A stretch of DNA of 64,000 nt from a bacterium (GTDB taxonomy: Bacteria > Acidobacteriota > Thermoanaerobaculia > Multivoradales > J023). The translations under genes and the position numbers were made by a program. Below the pieces are notes generated by a model, which was not told the origin of the DNA, made no database searches, and saw only the letters and a program-made list of their open reading frames with translations. Position 1 is the stretch's first letter, and every line of letters starts with the position of its first letter. This document shows, one piece after another, positions 38,401 through 46,838 of the stretch. The DNA lies in contig JAAELT010000086.1 of the NCBI GenBank assembly GCA_024226315.1, forward strand, positions 1 to 64,000. Direction: 5' to 3'.

Positions 38401-38623
38401 CGCCGGCGTCCAGGGTGAGCTGGAAGAGGCGCGGTCGTGCGTCGAGCAGATCGGTGACGATCGGCTGACCGAGCAGTAGCTCGCTCGGCCCAGGCGCGAC
38501 AGCGGCGGCGGGTGGTCTTCCGGGAGCCGCGACCCGGTCACTTTCAGTGCATGCCGCCAGCAGCATCGAGGCGGCGGCCAGAACGGCCGCCGGTGAGCGA
38601 AGCGATCGCGGCGTATCCGTCAC
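35444..38623 (-). CDS. TPR-CHAT-domain lipoprotein (caspase-like)
   Basis: The 1059-residue protein begins with a lipoprotein signal (VLAAASMLLAAC, lipobox Cys about residue 25). A pre-peptidase-like beta region follows (PRLFQLTLDAGELVEVVVYQ). Residues about 170-590 are tandem TPRs and the region to 750 is a coiled coil. The C-terminal CHAT domain carries the candidate cysteine-protease dyad: His in HFATHGEL near 917 and Cys in VVLSACETALG near 967. CHAT proteins include separase-like and caspase-like proteases. Its ATG overlaps the anti-sigma stop (ATGA), tying it to an ECF sigma operon. It is probably exported and membrane-anchored. Confidence 0.9.
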   Translation of the reverse strand: MTDTPRSLRSPAAVLAAASMLLAACTESDRVAAPGRPPAAAVAPGPSELLLGQPIVTDLLDARPRLFQLTLDAGELVEVVVYQYGLDVVVRLVGPDGDLLIEHDKMTGKTRPERILWVADHPGTYHLEIDGPEGGDPAGLFEVELEESRRATDTDRRRQDAEILFHQARRTSRGDADTRLEAIEDLENAIRIWRQLGERPREADALYRLGRRQEETDLGQARQSYEQVLAILEEVRNLRQKGDTLHRLGAIHTRQGDLEQARDRYLEALPLRRRVGYPVGEGRTRNNLGSILLRLGDVTEALEHNAVALEIWRELGRRHDEAQALHNRGKCYLHLGRIEEALDDLELALQIRSERENLRGQASTLTAIGQAHTRGGERRQAFDAFRRSLEIKERLEDRRGQAVTLLEIGHLHQSLGRVAEARAVFEGSLALAREIEEPGWQAYALHALGGLREDAGARPEALDLYRQAHALMARTPDSMGRALVLKSMARAESRLGDWSSAQTHIEQALALIEQLRAAPASHAFRYSFFAKKQSYYELYVDLLMELHRQDPRGGHDAQALTVSERARARSQLDALAESAARIRHETAPELRQRKRSIEGQIESKELQRQALLDERSDDRSASDGKATASRLAAVDSQMRDLLRQYDRVQDQIRSASPRHASLTQPQPLDSGQIQRRVLDEETLLIELDLGEQLSYLWLVSPTEIRSFELPPRREIEELATRAYDRLAASHLTTSRAQTRLALEDLSRLLLAPIADHLGNQRLLIVTEGALQYIPFGALPDPAAPASETSPYYESPPLGESHEIVNMPSASTLAVLREQIARRASPEGTLAVLADPVFELDDPRVAGLPTADDGQSSVRGPQDGSRRFERLTFSRVEAERILSTVSTSASFAALDFDASRDVVTSGRLGNYRFLHFATHGELNTEHPEFSHLVLSRVDIRGRRREDGFLYAHEIYDLELPADLVVLSACETALGAEVRGEGLLGLPQSFFYAGAARVVVSLWKVDDQATSELMARFYENLFARGSRPVAALQEAQASIRREKRWQAPYYWAGFMLLGEWR

Positions 38624-39354
38624 CGCAGTCGTATCGGATAGGTCTCCAGCGGCTCGCCGTGACCGTCGCCCGCGCCGAAGAGCCGCAGGTCGTACTCGCC
38701 CGGCGGCAGCGACTCGGGCGGCAGCGTGACCCGGAGCTCGCCCATCTGCCCGGTCAAGAGCCCGGGAACCAGGATCGCCTCGTCACCATTCGGGGCGGTG
38801 ATCGCCAGCTCGAATTCGGAGTGTTCGGAGTCCTTCGCCAGATGGAGCAGGAGCACCACCGGCAGGTCGCCGGCAGCGATCTCTTTTCTCGGATCGTTCC
38901 CTGCCGAGCTGCGCTGACGGGCGCCCGGGAAGAGATCCTCGATGACCGCGTTGGCCTGTGGTTGTGAGATCGAAGCGATGCGGGACTCGAGCGCGGCGAT
39001 CGTTTGCTGCTCGCGCACGACGGAAATGCCCAATGCGGCAAACAGCACGGAGGCCGCCAGGGCACCGATCGCGGGCCAGCGCGAGACGTGACGAGCGCTC
39101 TTGACCGCACGCCAGACCGCTGCCTTCTCGAAATCGGAGACGACGGCGCGATCGGGCCGCGCCGGCTCGACGAAGGTGTCGAGATCCAAGACCAGATCCA
39201 GGCATTGCCGACAGCTGGCCAGGTGCCTCTGCAGGCGCTCTCCCTCGGCCGTCGGCATCTCGCCCGCGTGGTACGAGATCCAGCTGTCGACCGACGGGTG
39301 ATGGTCGGTCTCGGCCATCGCGGCCGGAGTCGGAATGGATGCTGTGTCGCTCAT
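38620..39354 (-). CDS. zinc-finger anti-sigma factor
   Basis: The product has a putative zinc-binding HxxxCxxC (HLASCRQC) near residue 50, a single membrane helix (AIGALAASVLFAALGISVV) near 110, and a periplasmic beta-rich part with GEYDLRLFGAG. This is the layout of transmembrane anti-sigma factors (zf-HC2) that hold an ECF sigma at the membrane. It follows the sigma gene by 39 bp and overlaps the CHAT gene by ATGA. ATG 39354 is chosen, at the end of the second 17-bp tandem repeat, which supplies GAGGGA as ribosome site. Confidence 0.85.
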   Translation of the reverse strand: MSDTASIPTPAAMAETDHHPSVDSWISYHAGEMPTAEGERLQRHLASCRQCLDLVLDLDTFVEPARPDRAVVSDFEKAAVWRAVKSARHVSRWPAIGALAASVLFAALGISVVREQQTIAALESRIASISQPQANAVIEDLFPGARQRSSAGNDPRKEIAAGDLPVVLLLHLAKDSEHSEFELAITAPNGDEAILVPGLLTGQMGELRVTLPPESLPPGEYDLRLFGAGDGHGEPLETYPIRLR

Positions 39355-39385
39355 CTTCGTCCCTCGCACATCTTCGTCCCTCGCA
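39352..39385. repeat. 17-bp tandem duplication over the anti-sigma start
   Basis: CATCTTCGTCCCTCGCA occurs twice head to tail (39352-39368 and 39369-39385). On the minus strand each copy is a ribosome site plus ATG. The upstream ATG opens a six-codon mini-ORF (M-C-E-G-R-R) whose TGA overlaps the true ATG (ATGA). This is a recent-looking duplication that would make translation of the anti-sigma factor depend on reinitiation. Confidence 0.8.
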
Positions 39386-39393
39386 ACTCAGGT

Positions 39394-40248
39394 TCAGTGA
39401 CCGAGATCGGTTCCGAGCTCGATGTCACCGAGCGCCCCTTTCAGCTTCTTGCGGGCTTGAAACAGATGCACCTTCACGGTTTCGATCGAGCGACGCATGA
39501 CCACTGAGATCTCGCGGTAGCTCAAGTCGTGGTAGATGCGTAATTCGGTACACCTGCGCATTTGTTCGGGCAACTCCTCGATCGCCTCACGCAGCGCTCG
39601 ATGGCGCTCGCCTCGCAGCGTGCGTTCCAGGGGTGAGTGCTCGTGCGAGACGGCGATCAGCTCGTCGTTCTCGTAGGCAGTGGTCTCGGACTCCTCGGTC
39701 GCTTGCACCGAGACGTCCGGACCTGCCTCGTCAGTCTTCAGCCGGCGGAGCCACTTCAGGTACGTGTTGTGGGCGATCCGAAACAACCAGGTTCCGAACT
39801 GCGCGTCCCCGCGGTAGCCCTTCAATCCCTTATAGACCCTCAGGAACGTTTCTTGGGTTAGGTCGAGGCGATCCTCGGGTGAAGAAACCCGTCTGGCCAG
39901 GAAATGCCGGGTGGGCTCGTAGAAGATGTCGTACAGCAGCTGGAAGCTCGCCTCGCGGTCGACACCCCGCTGGAAGTTGGCGATCACGCGCTCGATCTCT
40001 TCCCTCGGGACTCGTCGGGCGTGGCCGCGCCCGGCAGCATCGGACCCTTCGGCTGTCTCTCGGCCCTGGTTGACTTGATTCCCCTGGTCCACGGAGCGTT
40101 TCCCTGGCCGAAGACGCGGCGCCGCGGCGCCGCGGCCCGGTCGATTCGTCATGCGGTTCGACAGGGGAGTATGCCATACCGCCGGCTGTCGATCGTCGCT
40201 GGCCAGGAGCAGCGAAAGCAGCTCGGAAAGCAGTATCTTCTTCTCCAT
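39394..40248 (-). CDS. ECF RNA polymerase sigma factor
   Basis: Region 2 (FQLLYDIFYEPTRHFLARRV, DRLDLTQETFLRVYKGLKGY, GTWLFRIAHNTYLKWLRR) and region 4 (LPEQMRRCTELRIYHDLSYR, then EISVVMRRSIETVKVHLFQARKKL) are complete, as in ECF sigma factors. An N-terminal extension of about 80 residues, unusual for the group, precedes region 2. The true start may be later (ATG 40152), since neither has a good ribosome site. It heads the sigma/anti-sigma/CHAT operon and is divergent from the Ser-Asp-repeat gene, which may be in its regulon. Confidence 0.88.
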   Translation of the reverse strand: MEKKILLSELLSLLLASDDRQPAVWHTPLSNRMTNRPGRGAAAPRLRPGKRSVDQGNQVNQGRETAEGSDAAGRGHARRVPREEIERVIANFQRGVDREASFQLLYDIFYEPTRHFLARRVSSPEDRLDLTQETFLRVYKGLKGYRGDAQFGTWLFRIAHNTYLKWLRRLKTDEAGPDVSVQATEESETTAYENDELIAVSHEHSPLERTLRGERHRALREAIEELPEQMRRCTELRIYHDLSYREISVVMRRSIETVKVHLFQARKKLKGALGDIELGTDLGH

Positions 40249-40333
40249 CCCTCTTGCACGAAGCCTTGCCGTCTGCCATTATTAAAGGCCAATTCTCTTA
40301 TTTACCGTACAGGCCCTCAATTCAGCACTGGCC

Positions 40334-40351
40334 GGATTTGGGTACCAATCC
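40334..40351. promoter_or_regulatory. near-palindrome between the sigma factor and the SD-repeat gene
   Basis: GGATTTGGGTACCAATCC is an 18-bp imperfect palindrome (TTGG-gta-CCAA core) flanked by CCGG on both sides (40332-40335 and 40355-40358). It lies in the 146-bp A+T-rich divergent region. It is an operator candidate for either direction. Confidence 0.35.
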
Positions 40352-40394
40352 AAACCGGTCTAGAGAAACCACTCCTCAGGAGAAAGGAAACGAC

Positions 40395-42218
40395 ATGAAG
40401 TGGAGAAGCCCCGGCCTCGCCGTACTGGCATTCGCCGTCCTTTGCACCGGCAGCGTTCTCGCCCAGGATCCGATCACCATCGAGACCGCCTTTCAGGGCC
40501 AGACCATCCCCCTCAAGAACCTCGAAGAGCAGATCGACATGGCGGCCTTCTACAAGAGCCTCGAGACCCGCGAGGTCGAGAACATGCGGCTCGCGCCGTT
40601 CGACTTCAGCAAGAGCGTGTCGAAGCCGACCGCCGACGCCCTGCGCCAGATGTACCACAAGAGCGGCGGCACCACGGCCAAGGTCAAGCTGAGCTTCGAG
40701 GGCACGACCGACGCCGACAACGCGGCGACCCAGGGCGTGCTGATCGTTCCCCCCGATACCAACGGCGACGTCGGCAGGGATTACTACTGCCAGATGAACA
40801 ACCTTGTGTTCGAGTGCTTCGACAAGAAGACCGGCGCCTCGATTCTGGGACCGCTTCCCAACAACGCCTTCTGGACCGGCACCGGCAGCTTCTGCGAGGC
40901 TTTCAACGACGGGGACCCGGTGGCGCTCTACGACCACGACGCCAGGCGCTGGGTCTTCACCCAGTTCGCGACTTTCGAGTTCATCCCTGCCTTCGGTGTC
41001 TTCGTCAGCCACCAGTGCTTCGCGGTCTCCCAGACCTCGGACCCGACGGGCGCCTATTACCTCTACGACTTCATCTACAGCGTACCGACCTTCGGCGGTT
41101 TCGCGGCGCTCAACGACTATCCCAAGGTCACCGTGTGGCCGGACGGCTACTACATCTCGGTCAACGAGTTCGAGATCGGCCTGCCGACCCAGTTCGTCGG
41201 CGCCAGCGCCGGCGTCTTCGACCGCCAGGCAATGATCGCGGGTCAGCCGGCGGGAGGCGTCAAGTTCTACCTTCCGTTCACGGGCTTCGCGCCAGCTCAC
41301 TTCAGTCTCCAGCCCTCGCATTGGGAGTCTGCCAAGAAGGCACCGCCGGCGGGTTCGCCGAATACTTTCATCCAGGCCTTCGACGACGAGGTCTGGGGCG
41401 TGGGCGGCCCGGATGGCCCGGACGGCTACTGGCACTGGGAGCTCTCGGCTGACTTCGCCAACAACGCGTTCACGTTCACCGACAAAGGCCTGATCGGCAC
41501 CACGAACTTCGACGCCAATCTGTGTGGCTTCGGCCCCTGCATCCCGCAGCCGCCGCCGGCGTCCGCGACCGACGTTCTGGACACCCTCAGCCAGTTCACC
41601 ATGTACCGGGCGTCCTACCGCAACTTCGGGCTCGACGCCGACAGCGACAGCGGCAGCGACAGCGATAGTGGCAGCGACAGCGACAGCGACAGCGGCCATC
41701 AGTCGATCGTGGTGAGCCACTCGGTGGACGTCGACGGTGCCGACACCGCCGGCATGCGCTGGGCCGAGCTGCGCGACACGGGCAGCGGCTACTCGGTGTA
41801 CCAGTCCGGAACCTACGCCCCGGCCGACGGTGAGAACCGCTGGATGGGTGCCGCCTCGATCAACAAGAAGGGCGACATCGCGCTCGGCTACAGCGTCTCC
41901 AGCGTCAACACCTTCCCGTCCGTCCGCGTCACCGGCCGGCGGAGCGGCGATCCGCTCGGCGAGATGGGCACGGAGGTCGAGTGCCATGCCGGCACCGGCT
42001 CGCAGCTGCCGATTCCCGACGGTCGCGGCTTCGACCGCTGGGGCGACTACTCCTCGATGAGCGTCGACCCGAAGGACGAGAAGACTTTCTGGTACACCCA
42101 GGAGTACTACGAGGACAGCGGCGCCTTCGACTTCAAGACCCGCGTCTGCTCGTTCAAGCTGGTCGAGGACGACGATGACAGCGATTCCGGCAGCGACAGC
42201 GATTCGGACAGCGACTGA
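40395..42218 (+). CDS. secreted protein with Ser-Asp dipeptide repeats
   Basis: ATG 40395 follows an AGGAGAAAGGAA ribosome site and starts a signal peptide (GLAVLAFAVLCTGSVLAQ). The 607-residue product has a large extracellular domain with many aromatic and glycine turns, resembling a beta-propeller or beta-helix; no family is certain. Around residues 415-435 lies an (SD)n stretch, and the C terminus ends in a further D/S run (DDDSDSGSDSDSDSD). Such runs are known as calcium-binding or flexible linkers in surface proteins. A strong terminator follows at 42246. Confidence 0.8.
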   Translation: MKWRSPGLAVLAFAVLCTGSVLAQDPITIETAFQGQTIPLKNLEEQIDMAAFYKSLETREVENMRLAPFDFSKSVSKPTADALRQMYHKSGGTTAKVKLSFEGTTDADNAATQGVLIVPPDTNGDVGRDYYCQMNNLVFECFDKKTGASILGPLPNNAFWTGTGSFCEAFNDGDPVALYDHDARRWVFTQFATFEFIPAFGVFVSHQCFAVSQTSDPTGAYYLYDFIYSVPTFGGFAALNDYPKVTVWPDGYYISVNEFEIGLPTQFVGASAGVFDRQAMIAGQPAGGVKFYLPFTGFAPAHFSLQPSHWESAKKAPPAGSPNTFIQAFDDEVWGVGGPDGPDGYWHWELSADFANNAFTFTDKGLIGTTNFDANLCGFGPCIPQPPPASATDVLDTLSQFTMYRASYRNFGLDADSDSGSDSDSGSDSDSDSGHQSIVVSHSVDVDGADTAGMRWAELRDTGSGYSVYQSGTYAPADGENRWMGAASINKKGDIALGYSVSSVNTFPSVRVTGRRSGDPLGEMGTEVECHAGTGSQLPIPDGRGFDRWGDYSSMSVDPKDEKTFWYTQEYYEDSGAFDFKTRVCSFKLVEDDDDSDSGSDSDSDSD

Positions 42219-42245
42219 CGCTTCTGAAATCGATCGCTAGACACA

Positions 42246-42276
42246 AAGAAGGCCGGCACTGAGTGCCGGCCTTCTT
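42246..42276. terminator. strong bidirectional hairpin terminator
   Basis: AAGAAGGCCGGCAC (42246-42259) and GTGCCGGCCTTCTT (42263-42276) form a perfect 14-bp stem with a 3-nt loop, in the 79-bp gap between convergent genes. The right side ends with CTTCTTCGTT and the left strand with A-rich sequence, so it can serve both directions. Confidence 0.85.
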
Positions 42277-42297
42277 CGTTCAGGGAGCCCGAGTGCC

Positions 42298-43443
42298 TCA
42301 GGCCGCGGGCCGGCCCTCGGCCATCACCCGCCGGTGGAGCTCGTGGATCTCGCCGAAGATCCGCTCGAAGCTCGTCTGCTTCTCACCGTGCTGGGTCGGA
42401 GTCATGTCGGCGAACTGGCGCGCCTGGACCGCCAACCGGTGCTGCAGCACCTCGACCGTCAGGTCGGTGTAGTGCTCGGCGTAGAGGTTGATCGGCAGCT
42501 CGCCCAGCCCCTGGTCCGCCAGCAGCTGCAGGAGGACGGTGAGATCGTCGTCGTGGAGCTCGAGCTCGTGGATGTCGCCGTAGCCCTCCCCCTGCCGAAA
42601 CGTGCGGCTCGACGCCTCGCGCCCGTCGAGCCGCAGCAGGAATCCCTCGGCGCCGTCGCCGGAGGTGGGTTTGTGGTGCAGCAGCAGCGCCATGGTCTCC
42701 GGAGCGAGCTCGCCGGCGGCGGCCTTGGCCAGCCCCTCGCCGAGATCGGCGGCGGTGATTCCCAACTTCGCCGGCTCGCGGCAGAGGTCGAGGATCTGCT
42801 CGGCCAGCTGCCTCAGGGTGGTGGACTGCTCGCCGCGGCGCAGCTGGGCGGTCCGCTTGTAAACGCCGTCCAGCTCCAACTCCACCCGGCAGACGATCCT
42901 GCTGGGCTGGCCCGAGGAGCCCGTGGATTCACCGCGGTCGAGCATCCGGCGCTTCATCTCCTCGATCGTTTCGGGCGGTGCCGGGGTCCTGCCCCCGAAG
43001 ACCTCGCCCAGGTCGGCGAAGCCGCCGTCCCGCAGGATTTCCAGTTGCTGGCGGATCTGATCGTGTGTCAGGGTGAACTGGGCCTCGGTCCGCCAGATCG
43101 CTACACCGTTTCCGAAGACCTCGACGGCGGCCGGTCCGGACTCGGTGAGACATTCGCTGACGATCCGCAACTCCTGCCAGCCCTCGGCCAGCGCGCGCTC
43201 GATGGCTGCCGCGACCTCGGGGGACCCGGCGGTCTGCTCGGCATCTCCCTGCTCGGCGTCTCCCTGCTCGGCGCCTCCGCCCGGCTCGGAGGCCTCGGCT
43301 TTTACCACGGCCTCCGTCGTCGCCTCTGGTGCCTGGGGTTCGGTGGGCGGAGTCTCGAGCGTCGCCCGCTCGGTGCTCACGCAGGCGCCGACCAGAAGCG
43401 CCAGCCCGAGAGCGGTGAGTATCTTGGTCGTGTTCTCGTGCAA
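42298..43443 (-). CDS. lipoprotein of unknown function
   Basis: There is no ATG near the natural start. TTG 43443 with GAGGAG 6 nt upstream opens MHENTTKILTALGLALLVGAC, a lipoprotein signal with Cys at about 21. A P/E/A-rich linker follows (GGGAEQGDAEQGDAEQT), then about 260 residues of mixed sequence with three repeated short motifs of the type LELDGV...EQILDLCRE. I recognise no domain, including in the SEVFGNGVAIW-like strand region. It ends at the shared terminator and is divergent from the Amt-kinase gene. Confidence 0.65.
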   Translation of the reverse strand: MHENTTKILTALGLALLVGACVSTERATLETPPTEPQAPEATTEAVVKAEASEPGGGAEQGDAEQGDAEQTAGSPEVAAAIERALAEGWQELRIVSECLTESGPAAVEVFGNGVAIWRTEAQFTLTHDQIRQQLEILRDGGFADLGEVFGGRTPAPPETIEEMKRRMLDRGESTGSSGQPSRIVCRVELELDGVYKRTAQLRRGEQSTTLRQLAEQILDLCREPAKLGITAADLGEGLAKAAAGELAPETMALLLHHKPTSGDGAEGFLLRLDGREASSRTFRQGEGYGDIHELELHDDDLTVLLQLLADQGLGELPINLYAEHYTDLTVEVLQHRLAVQARQFADMTPTQHGEKQTSFERIFGEIHELHRRVMAEGRPAA

Positions 43444-43522
43444 TGCTGTGTCTCCTCGAGAGGGGGTTCGTCGAACGGGAAGGTTAACACTCGCGGGATC
43501 GGATATCCTGGGATCGCTCGAT

Positions 43523-46500
43523 ATGGATCCACAAACCGTCGACACGCTCTGGCTCCTTCTCTGCTCGGGGTTGGTGTTCCTCATGCAGCCCGGCTTCATG
43601 TGCCTGGAGTCGGGTCTGACGCGATCGAAGAACTCGATCGATGTCGCGATCAAGAACCTCGCCGACTTCGGCGTTTCTGTATCCCTGTTCTGGGCTTTCG
43701 GTTATGCCTTGATGTACGGGGCCAGCGTCGGAGGCTGGTTCGGTGGCGACCGCTTCCTCCCCGGTTTCGAGAATCTCGCCGGCTGGCCGGCGGCGTTCTT
43801 CGTCTTCCAGGCCATGTTCTGTGGCACGGCGGTCACCATCGTCTCCGGGGCCGTGGCGGAAAGACTGCGCTTCGGCGGATATCTGCTGATCAGCCTGTTG
43901 CTGTCCGGGCCGATCTATACCTTGTTCGGTCACTGGGCGTGGAACGGTACCGATGCCCGGGTGTTCACCGGCTGGCTCGGCGAGCTCGGATTTCGCGACT
44001 TCGCGGGCGCCACGGTGGTTCATGGCGTCGGCGGCTGGGTGGCCCTGGCGGCGGTGCTGGTCATCGGCCCGCGGCGGGGCCGCTACCCGCCCGATGGCCC
44101 GCCCCGGGAGCTTCGGGGACACGACTTGCCAGTGTCGATCCTCGGTGCCTTTCTGCTGTGGCTCGGCTGGTTCGGCTTCAACGGCGGGGCCGCCCTGGGC
44201 TGGAGCGATCGGATCCCGGCGATCATCGCCAATTCGATCCTGGCCGGTGCCGGCGGACTGATCACGGCACTCGTCATCGGTACCTGGATGCGCGGGCGCC
44301 CGGCCGTCAAGCTGGCGATGAACGGCGCGCTGGCGGGACTCGTCGCGATCACCGGCGGTTGTCACGCGGTGGGCACCCTCGCGGCGCTCTTGATCGGCAC
44401 GATCGGCGCCCTGGTGATGGTCGCGGCGAGCCTCCTGCTCGAGCGCTGGCGCGTCGACGATGTGGTCGGCGCCTTCCCCGTGCACGCGGCCGCCGGCGCC
44501 TGGGGAACTCTGGCCGTGGCCCTCTTCGGCGATCTCGAGACGCTGGCGAGCGGTCTCGGCCGCGTCGATCAGCTCGCCGTTCAGGCCCTGGGGGTGGTGA
44601 CGTGCTCTCTCTGGGCCTTTGGAGGCGGTTATCTGGCACTGCGGCTGATCGGCGGCGTGCTGCGGCTGCGGGTGACGCCGGAAGAGGAGCTCCAGGGTTT
44701 GAACGTCGTCGAGCACGGCGCGACGACCGAGCTGCTCGATCTCGTGACCGCCATGGAGAAACAGGCGATCTCAGGTGACCTGAGCCTGAGAGCGGACGCC
44801 GGGTCACAGACCGAGGTCGGTCAGATCGCGACACAATACAACCGCGTAATCGGTGCCCTGCAACAGGCGATGCAGGAGCTTCGCGCCAGCGCGGATCGCT
44901 ACCGCCGGACGATCGACAACGCCCTCGACGCGATCATCACGATCGGCGAGAAGGGCGAGATCGTGGGCTGGAACCCGCAGGCAGAAGCGCTCTTCGGTTG
45001 GTCGCGGGAAGAGGCGATGGGGCAGGATGTCTTCGAGCTGATCACCGCCCAGCCAGACCGGGAGGTAACCCGCAGCGGCCTGTTCAGCTTTCTCACCGCC
45101 GGTGGCGAGAGCACCTACATCGATCAGCGGGTCGAGGTCTCCGGTATCGACCGCGACGGCCGCCAGTTCCCCATGGAAGCGACCTTCACCATGGCGGCCC
45201 ATGGGGAGAAGATGGAATTCAACCTCTTCTTGCAGGACATCACCGAGCGGCACCGGGCCCGCCGCGCTCTGCAGCTCGCCAAGGAAGCCGCCGAGTCGGC
45301 GGGACGCGCCAAGAGCGAGTTCCTGGCCAACATCAGCCACGAGATTCGGACGCCGATGAACGGCATCCTCGGGATCACCGAGCTCATGCTCGACACCGAG
45401 ATCACCAGCAGGCAACGGGGTTATCTCGAAATGATCAAGGCCTCGGCCGACTCGTTGCTGGTGCTGCTCAACGACATTCTCGACTTTTCCAAGGTCGAAG
45501 CGGGCAAGCTCGATTTCCAGGAGATCGGTTTCAATCTGCGCGATCACCTCAGCGGCATCCTGGGTGCTTTGGAGGTGGAAGCCGCGGAAAAAGGCCTGGC
45601 TCTCGAGTGTCGCGTCCAGCCCGAGGTGCCGGACGGTCTGGTCGGCGATCCGGCGCGACTCGGGCAGATTCTGATCAACCTGGTCTCGAACGCCATCAAG
45701 TTCACCGCCGAGGGAGAGGTGGTCGTCGACGTCGGGGTCGACGAGGCGAGCGAGACCGAGGCCGTGCTCCGTCTTACTGTCAGAGACACCGGCGTCGGTA
45801 TTCCCGAGGAGAAACAGGAGCGGATCTTCAAGGCTTTCGAGCAGGCCGATACCTCGACGACCCGGCAGTTCGGGGGCACCGGTCTCGGGCTTACCATTTC
45901 TCGCCGTCTGGTGGAGAAAATGGGTGGACGGATCTGGGTCGAGAGCCAGCCGGGGAGCGGCAGCAGTTTCCATTTCACGGCTCGTTTCGCCTTGATGGAC
46001 GAAGCCGCGGCACTGCGGTCGCTGGCCGATGGCGAGAGCGAACGCCGCCGTGCCCTGGTGGTCGAGGACAACCGGATCAACCAGGTGGTGGCGCAGGGAA
46101 TGCTCGAGCGCTGGCAGATTGTGAGCGAGATCGCTTCCAGCGGCACCGAGGCGCTCGCCGCGCTCGAGGAGCAGGCGTTCGACCTGGTGCTGCTGGACAT
46201 GAACATGCCCGACATGGACGGGTTCGAGGTCACCGCCGCCATCCGCGAGGCGGACCGGGAGTCAGGAGGCCACATCCCGGTCATCGCCATGACCGCCAAC
46301 GTCCTGCCGGGAGATCGGGAGCGCTGTCTGGAAGCCGGGATGGACGGCTACGTCGCCAAGCCGATCGAGAAGGCCGTGCTGGCGAGAGCCATGCGTCGCG
46401 TCGGCTTCGCCAATCTGGTCGTCGCCGAGCCGCCGCCGTCGGCGACGCCGGTGGCGGTCGCCGGCGAGTCCTCGTTCGACCAACCATTATTGGTGCGTCG

Positions 46501-46807
46501 CCTCGACGGGCGCGTCGACCGAGCCCTACAGCTGGCGACAATCTTCCTGGAGGAGGACGCTCCGGAGCACCTCACCCTCCTCGCTCGCGCGATCGAGGAG
46601 GGTGATACGGGGTCGATCGTCACTGTCGCCCACGCGCTCCGCGGGGCCACAACCGAGCTGTGTGCGATCACGGCCTCGGCGGCCGCCGAGCAGCTCGAAG
46701 AGGTGGCCCGGGGAGACGATCAGCGGCATCTGCATGAGAAGTGTGAGACACTGGAGCGAGAGATTCAAAATCTCATGAGGGACCTCGAAGCGTTCGTGGG
46801 AACATGA
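43523..46807 (+). CDS. ammonium transporter fused to PAS-hybrid histidine kinase with receiver and Hpt
   Basis: The 1094-residue protein starts at ATG 43523 ([20 protein letters not shown]). Residues 1-390 are a complete Amt/Rh channel: the ExxxTR-like turn [13 protein letters not shown], the twin histidines in VVHGVGG (about 166) and FPVHAAAG (about 320), and [12 protein letters not shown]-like linker, PAS ([20 protein letters not shown]), HisKA (His about 605, [13 protein letters not shown]), HATPase ([19 protein letters not shown]), a receiver (Asp about 891, [11 protein letters not shown]) and an Hpt (His about 1037, AHALRGA) follow. It is therefore a transporter-sensor kinase, like Amt5-type proteins, and could relay ammonium flux. 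The next gene is a probable target. Confidence 0.95.
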   Translation: MDPQTVDTLWLLLCSGLVFLMQPGFMCLESGLTRSKNSIDVAIKNLADFGVSVSLFWAFGYALMYGASVGGWFGGDRFLPGFENLAGWPAAFFVFQAMFCGTAVTIVSGAVAERLRFGGYLLISLLLSGPIYTLFGHWAWNGTDARVFTGWLGELGFRDFAGATVVHGVGGWVALAAVLVIGPRRGRYPPDGPPRELRGHDLPVSILGAFLLWLGWFGFNGGAALGWSDRIPAIIANSILAGAGGLITALVIGTWMRGRPAVKLAMNGALAGLVAITGGCHAVGTLAALLIGTIGALVMVAASLLLERWRVDDVVGAFPVHAAAGAWGTLAVALFGDLETLASGLGRVDQLAVQALGVVTCSLWAFGGGYLALRLIGGVLRLRVTPEEELQGLNVVEHGATTELLDLVTAMEKQAISGDLSLRADAGSQTEVGQIATQYNRVIGALQQAMQELRASADRYRRTIDNALDAIITIGEKGEIVGWNPQAEALFGWSREEAMGQDVFELITAQPDREVTRSGLFSFLTAGGESTYIDQRVEVSGIDRDGRQFPMEATFTMAAHGEKMEFNLFLQDITERHRARRALQLAKEAAESAGRAKSEFLANISHEIRTPMNGILGITELMLDTEITSRQRGYLEMIKASADSLLVLLNDILDFSKVEAGKLDFQEIGFNLRDHLSGILGALEVEAAEKGLALECRVQPEVPDGLVGDPARLGQILINLVSNAIKFTAEGEVVVDVGVDEASETEAVLRLTVRDTGVGIPEEKQERIFKAFEQADTSTTRQFGGTGLGLTISRRLVEKMGGRIWVESQPGSGSSFHFTARFALMDEAAALRSLADGESERRRALVVEDNRINQVVAQGMLERWQIVSEIASSGTEALAALEEQAFDLVLLDMNMPDMDGFEVTAAIREADRESGGHIPVIAMTANVLPGDRERCLEAGMDGYVAKPIEKAVLARAMRRVGFANLVVAEPPPSATPVAVAGESSFDQPLLVRRLDGRVDRALQLATIFLEEDAPEHLTLLARAIEEGDTGSIVTVAHALRGATTELCAITASAAAEQLEEVARGDDQRHLHEKCETLEREIQNLMRDLEAFVGT

Positions 46808-46838
46808 AGAGGCAGGCACATCCGCCTGGGAGGCGCCG

